A stretch of 9,409 nucleotides of DNA. Origin: Tardiphaga sp. (lineage in GTDB: Bacteria; Pseudomonadota; Alphaproteobacteria; Rhizobiales; Xanthobacteraceae). Under the pieces are notes generated by a model. That model worked only from the letters and a program-made list of their open reading frames with translations, did not search any database and had not been told where the DNA came from. The position numbers and the translations under genes were made by a program. The stretch lies in contig JAQGJF010000402.1 in the NCBI GenBank assembly GCA_028290765.1, positions 1-9,409 on the forward strand, read 5' to 3'. Numbering within the stretch: position 1 is the first letter of the stretch; the number at the start of each line of letters is the position of its first letter. Below, piece after piece: positions 6,572 through 9,409 of this stretch.

Positions 6572-8146
6572 TCATGACAAATGAGCTGTCTCAGCAAGCC
6601 TTGGAAACGGGTCACTCCCGAGCACCGAAATCGTGGCAGCCGGCAATGTGCCCGCTGCGACCAGCGCCGCGGCCTTGGCGAGATCGTCGGCCATGTAGCG
6701 ATCGACGCCGAGCGCCGGCACCTGCTCGCGCAACACCGCAATGACCGCCGCAAGCGCGGGACTGGTCGAATGCGGCAAACGCAGTCCGATGCCTTGCGCC
6801 GCAACCAGGAGTTCGATGCCGAGAATAACGGCGAGATTATCCGCCATGTCCGACAGCCGGCGCGCGGCGTGCGCGGCCATCGACACATGATCTTCCTGGT
6901 TGGCGCTGGTCGGCGTCGAATCGATCGAGCAGGGCGCGGCGCGTTGCTTGTTCTCGGCATAGAGCGCGGCCGCCGTCACTTCGGCAATCATGAAGCCGGA
7001 GTTGATGCCGGGGTCGGGGGTCAGGAACGGCGGCAGGCCGAAGTTCAGCGCGGGGTCGACCAGCGTGGCGATGCGTCGCTCGCTGATCGCGCCGATCTCG
7101 GACAATGCCAGCGCGATCTGGTCGGCGGCAAATGCAACGGGCTCGGCGTGAAAATTTCCGCCCGAAATGATCTCTCCGGTCTCAACCAGTACCAGCGGAT
7201 TGTCGGTGACAGCATTGGCTTCGATCGTCAAGGTGCCGGCGGCCTGCATCAAGAGATCGAGCGCGGCACCGGCCACCTGCGGCTGGCAGCGCAGGCAATA
7301 GGGATCCTGCACGCGTTCGTCGCCTTCAAGATGCGACTGGCGAATGTCGCTACCCGCCAGCAACGCCGACAGCGCGGCGCCGGCGGCGATTTGCCCGGCA
7401 TGTCCGCGCAACTGCTGGATCTCCGGGCGAAACGGGGCCGTCGAAGCCATGGCCGCGTCGACCGACAACGCGCCCGTCACCAGCGTCGCGCAGGCGAGGT
7501 TGTGGGCGCGCAACAGCCCGGAAATGGCATAGGCGGTCGAAAACTGCGTACCGTTGATCAGCGCGAGACCCTCCTTGGGCCCGAGTGTCAACGGCGCGAG
7601 ATTGGCGGCGGCCAGCGCATCGAGGCCCGGTACGACCGTTCCGTTGATCAGCCCCTGACCCTCGCCGATCATGACGGCTGTCATATGCGCCAGCGGCGCC
7701 AGATCACCGGACGCTCCCACCGATCCCTGCTGCGGCACCAGCGGATAAATGCCTCGCGCCAGCATGGCCTGGAGTTGCTCGATGACCTGGCGGCTAACAC
7801 CCGAAGCCCCTCGTCCCAACGAGACGATCTTCAGCGCCATCATCAGACGCACGATCGGTTCGGGCGTCAGCGGCCCTACGCCGCAGCAATGCGACACAAT
7901 GAGATTGCGCTGCAGCAACGCGGTCTGGCCGGGAGCAATCCGTTTCGACGCCAGCTTTCCGAACCCCGTATTGATGCCGTAAACCGGCGCTTCCGCACCC
8001 GCGGCTTCCGCAACGATGGCCGCTGCCGCCTCGACGCGCGGCCAGAAGGATGGATCGAGCACGACGGCCGCGCCGGCAAGGACCTGCGCCAGATCGTCGA
8101 GGCTGACCCTTCCGGGCGAAACAACAAGGGCTTCTCGGTCGCTCAT
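6572..8146 (-). CDS. hutH: Histidine ammonia-lyase
   Basis: Cytoplasmic lyase that converts L-histidine to urocanate and ammonia, the first step of histidine use. It is 524 residues from ATG 8146, slightly above the usual 510. Residues 141-154 carry [14 protein letters not shown], whose Ala145-Ser146-Gly147 cyclises to the MIO cofactor. The catalytic Tyr56 is in V-Y-G-I-N-T-G-F-G. The selectivity pair Ser85-His86 is histidine-type, unlike the H-L of tyrosine or F-L of phenylalanine lyases. [11 protein letters not shown] at 280-290 and Glu418 in A-N-Q-E-D-H also fit histidine lyases. An in-frame TTG at 8158 would add four residues. GGATGAGG just upstream of ATG 8146 gives ribosome binding, though GAGG is very close to the ATG. 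No hutU, hutI or hutG is adjacent in the window. It is divergent from a transporter gene and convergent with the leu-type operon. Confidence 0.93.
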   Translation of the reverse strand: MSDREALVVSPGRVSLDDLAQVLAGAAVVLDPSFWPRVEAAAAIVAEAAGAEAPVYGINTGFGKLASKRIAPGQTALLQRNLIVSHCCGVGPLTPEPIVRLMMALKIVSLGRGASGVSRQVIEQLQAMLARGIYPLVPQQGSVGASGDLAPLAHMTAVMIGEGQGLINGTVVPGLDALAAANLAPLTLGPKEGLALINGTQFSTAYAISGLLRAHNLACATLVTGALSVDAAMASTAPFRPEIQQLRGHAGQIAAGAALSALLAGSDIRQSHLEGDERVQDPYCLRCQPQVAGAALDLLMQAAGTLTIEANAVTDNPLVLVETGEIISGGNFHAEPVAFAADQIALALSEIGAISERRIATLVDPALNFGLPPFLTPDPGINSGFMIAEVTAAALYAENKQRAAPCSIDSTPTSANQEDHVSMAAHAARRLSDMADNLAVILGIELLVAAQGIGLRLPHSTSPALAAVIAVLREQVPALGVDRYMADDLAKAAALVAAGTLPAATISVLGSDPFPRLAETAHLS

Positions 8147-8191
8147 TACCTCATCCAAATCTGGCTTTGCAGAAGCTTGACGGGGGTATCG

Positions 8192-8207
8192 ATATGTCTA
8201 TACATAT
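8192..8207. promoter_or_regulatory. Palindromic operator candidate, HutC/GntR-like, upstream of hutH
   Basis: ATATGTCTATACATAT has perfect 6-bp arms (ATATGT and ACATAT) around CTAT. It sits 46-61 nt upstream of the hutH ATG in a locally AT-rich patch. Its core TGTCTATACA resembles the TGT-AnnT-ACA style sites bound by HutC and other GntR-family repressors, which release DNA when urocanate accumulates. On the plus strand it overlaps a possible -10 element, TATACA at 8199-8204, that follows TTGACG at 8177-8182 with 16-nt spacing, so the site could block a promoter. No hutC gene is in the window, and the regulator is inferred. Confidence 0.45.
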
Positions 8208-8421
8208 ATTCTGTTCATGTCGGAATTCTGTCCGGCAGGTTTGGAAGCATGCCATCAGTGCGTTTCGGATCAACACTGCTGCCGTTCGAATGAGCCTCTC
8301 CACAGATCGCGACACGTGCGCGCACCGCGCTGCAACGCCGCCGACCGTACTCGTCTTGGCCACGGAAAACCGGCAAGATGATCGCGTACAGCGCAAGCGC
8401 CAGCGGATATCAACATGTGGC

Positions 8422-8437
8422 CGGCACGGTTTATGCA
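8422..8437 (+). promoter_or_regulatory. Sigma-54 (RpoN) promoter candidate for the second binding-protein gene
   Basis: CGGCACGGTTTATGCA matches the sigma-54 consensus TGGCACG-N4-TTGCA at 10 of 12 defined positions, with the invariant GG (8423-8424) and GC (8435-8436) at exact -24/-12 spacing. Transcription would start near 8448, leaving a leader of about 40 nt before ATG 8488. Sigma-54 promoters require an activator such as NtrC and often serve nitrogen-scavenging transporters. No clear NtrC site was seen upstream. Confidence 0.5.
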
Positions 8438-8487
8438 ACAGTAGTTTTATGTAACCGCAATCCATGAACCAGCAAAAGGGATACAGC

Positions 8488-9409
8488 ATGCGTAGTCTTG
8501 GAATATTGGCGGCAACCGCCGCTTTCCTGGTGTCCGTACCGGCCGTCGCGGAAGACGTGAAGGTGAACATCGGGATCTCGGGATGGACCGGGTTTGCCCC
8601 GCTCACGCTCGCAAGCCAGGCAGGCATCTTCAAGAAGAACGGCCTTGATGTGACGATCAAGAAGATCCCGCAAAAGGACCGGCATCTGGCCATTGCGTCG
8701 GGTGACGTCCAGTGCGCGGCGACCACCGTCGAAACCTGGATTTCCTGGAATGCCAATGGTGTTGCGACCAAGCAGATCTTCCAGCTTGACAAGAGCTACG
8801 GCGCCGATGGCATGGCGACGCGAAACGATGTCGCGTCGATCAAGGATCTGAAAGGCAAGACCGTCGCCGCGTCCGCGCCCGGCACCTCTCCCTATTTCGC
8901 ACTGGCCTGGATGCTCAAGAAAAACGGCCTTTCGGTCAAGGACGTGACCGTGGTGAATCTGGAGCCGGCCGCGGCCGCGCAAGCTTTCGTGTCCGGCCAG
9001 AACGATGCCGCCATGACCTATGAGCCTTACCTCTCGACGGTGCGCGCTGCGCCGGACAAGGGCAAGATCATCGCCACCACGTTGGACTACCCGATGGTCA
9101 TGGACACGTTCGGTTGCACGCCGAAATTCCTGACCGACAATCCGAAGGCCGCGCAAGCGCTGACCGACAGCTATTTCGAGGCCGTTGCCATGATCGAAAA
9201 GGACCAGGCCAAGTCCTACGAGATCATGGGTGCCGATGTGAAGCAGTCCGGCGAACAGTTCGGCAACTCGGCGAAATATCTGCGCTGGCAGGACAAGGCC
9301 TCCAACCAGAAGTTCTTCACGGGCGACTTCCTAGCCTTCAACAAGGAAGCTGCGGAGCTGTTGCTCGAGATCGGTATCATCAAGGAGATACCGAAGATCG
9401 ACGACCTCT
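8488..9409 (+). CDS. NMT1/TauA-type ABC transporter substrate-binding protein (3' end outside window)
   Basis: An open frame of 307 residues that runs off the right edge, probably lacking only the last few tens of residues. A Sec-type signal peptide is visible: a single Arg at position 2, a hydrophobic stretch over residues 4-17, and cleavage after A-V-A at 19-21. The mature protein begins E-D-V-K-V-N-I-G-I-S-G-W-T-G-F-A-P-L, then A-S-Q-A-G-I-F-K-K-N-G-L-D-V, the usual first-lobe pattern of taurine/nitrate/NMT1-like binders. The second lobe has L-K-G-K-T-V-A-A-S-A-P-G-T-S and later the acidic hinge segment M-T-Y-E-P-Y-L. ATG 8488 has AAAGGGA at 8475-8481; an in-frame ATG at 8464 has no ribosome binding site and would spoil the signal peptide. 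Permease and ATPase genes probably follow outside the window. Divergence from hutH suggests a nitrogenous ligand, which is unproven. Confidence 0.88.
   Translation, partial: MRSLGILAATAAFLVSVPAVAEDVKVNIGISGWTGFAPLTLASQAGIFKKNGLDVTIKKIPQKDRHLAIASGDVQCAATTVETWISWNANGVATKQIFQLDKSYGADGMATRNDVASIKDLKGKTVAASAPGTSPYFALAWMLKKNGLSVKDVTVVNLEPAAAAQAFVSGQNDAAMTYEPYLSTVRAAPDKGKIIATTLDYPMVMDTFGCTPKFLTDNPKAAQALTDSYFEAVAMIEKDQAKSYEIMGADVKQSGEQFGNSAKYLRWQDKASNQKFFTGDFLAFNKEAAELLLEIGIIKEIPKIDDL

Larger units (their letters stand above)
8147..8487. other. Divergent intergenic regulatory region between hutH and the second binding-protein gene
   Basis: This is a 341-bp gene-free interval. From left to right it holds the hutH ribosome binding region, the HutC-like palindrome (8192-8207), an imperfect dyad CATCAGTG/CACTGCTG at 8253-8260 and 8274-8281, a perfect 10-bp palindrome GTGCGCGCAC at 8316-8325, the sigma-54-like promoter (8422-8437), a TTTATG direct repeat at 8430-8435 and 8446-8451, and the AAAGGGA ribosome binding site at 8475-8481. 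The open frames crossing it lack good start signals and recognisable content, so I do not call a gene here. Confidence 0.6.

Noticed and set aside
6581..8293. A 570-codon plus-strand open frame opposite hutH
   Set aside because: It is antisense to a histidine ammonia-lyase with complete motifs, is Arg/Gln/Gly rich, and has no recognisable domain or ribosome binding site.
8316..8325. GTGCGCGCAC palindrome as an NtrC site
   Set aside because: NtrC sites have GCAC first and GTGC second around a spacer. Here the order is reversed with no spacer, and such GC palindromes are common in this composition.
8167..8454. A 95-codon plus-strand open frame in the hutH upstream region
   Set aside because: It covers the operator and the sigma-54 candidate, lacks a convincing ribosome binding site, and has no recognisable content.

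Overview
This is a GC-rich window from an alphaproteobacterium, most likely Bradyrhizobium, Rhodopseudomonas or a relative in the Nitrobacteraceae. The assignment rests on strong GC bias at third codon positions, the protein sequence style, and a long CCCTCCCC/GGGGAGGG palindromic intergenic repeat of a kind I associate with that group. It is an inference from the sequence, not a database result.

Layout. Positions 1-282 hold the C-terminal end of a LysR-type regulator. After a short gap, a tight plus-strand operon runs from 431 to 6544: LeuC-like large subunit, LeuD-like small subunit and LeuB-like dehydrogenase, then the periplasmic binding protein, ATPase and permease of an NMT1/SsuA/TauA-type ABC importer. 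Every junction from leuD onward is overlapping or within one base. The only loose junction is leuC-leuD, where a palindromic repeat occupies 1863-2004. Facing this operon across 27 bp is hutH, histidine ammonia-lyase, on the minus strand (8146-6572). Divergent from hutH, after a 341-bp regulatory interval, a second NMT1/TauA-type binding protein starts at 8488 and runs off the window end.

How the genes may work together. LeuC, LeuD and LeuB homologues isomerise and oxidatively decarboxylate 2- or 3-alkylmalates. Here no 2-isopropylmalate synthase is present, LeuD carries an altered SRE motif, and the genes are translationally coupled to an importer. This suggests a paralogous set acting on an imported alkylmalate-like or hydroxy-di/tricarboxylic acid rather than ordinary leucine synthesis. 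HutH looks like a genuine histidine ammonia-lyase, but no other hut gene is visible. Its upstream region has a HutC/GntR-like palindrome (8192-8207), and the divergent transporter gene has a good match to a sigma-54 promoter (8422-8437). The right half therefore looks like a nitrogen-regulated module for taking up and deaminating a nitrogen compound.

No tRNA, rRNA, CRISPR, insertion sequence, transposase or phage gene was seen. Substrate assignments for both transporters remain open.
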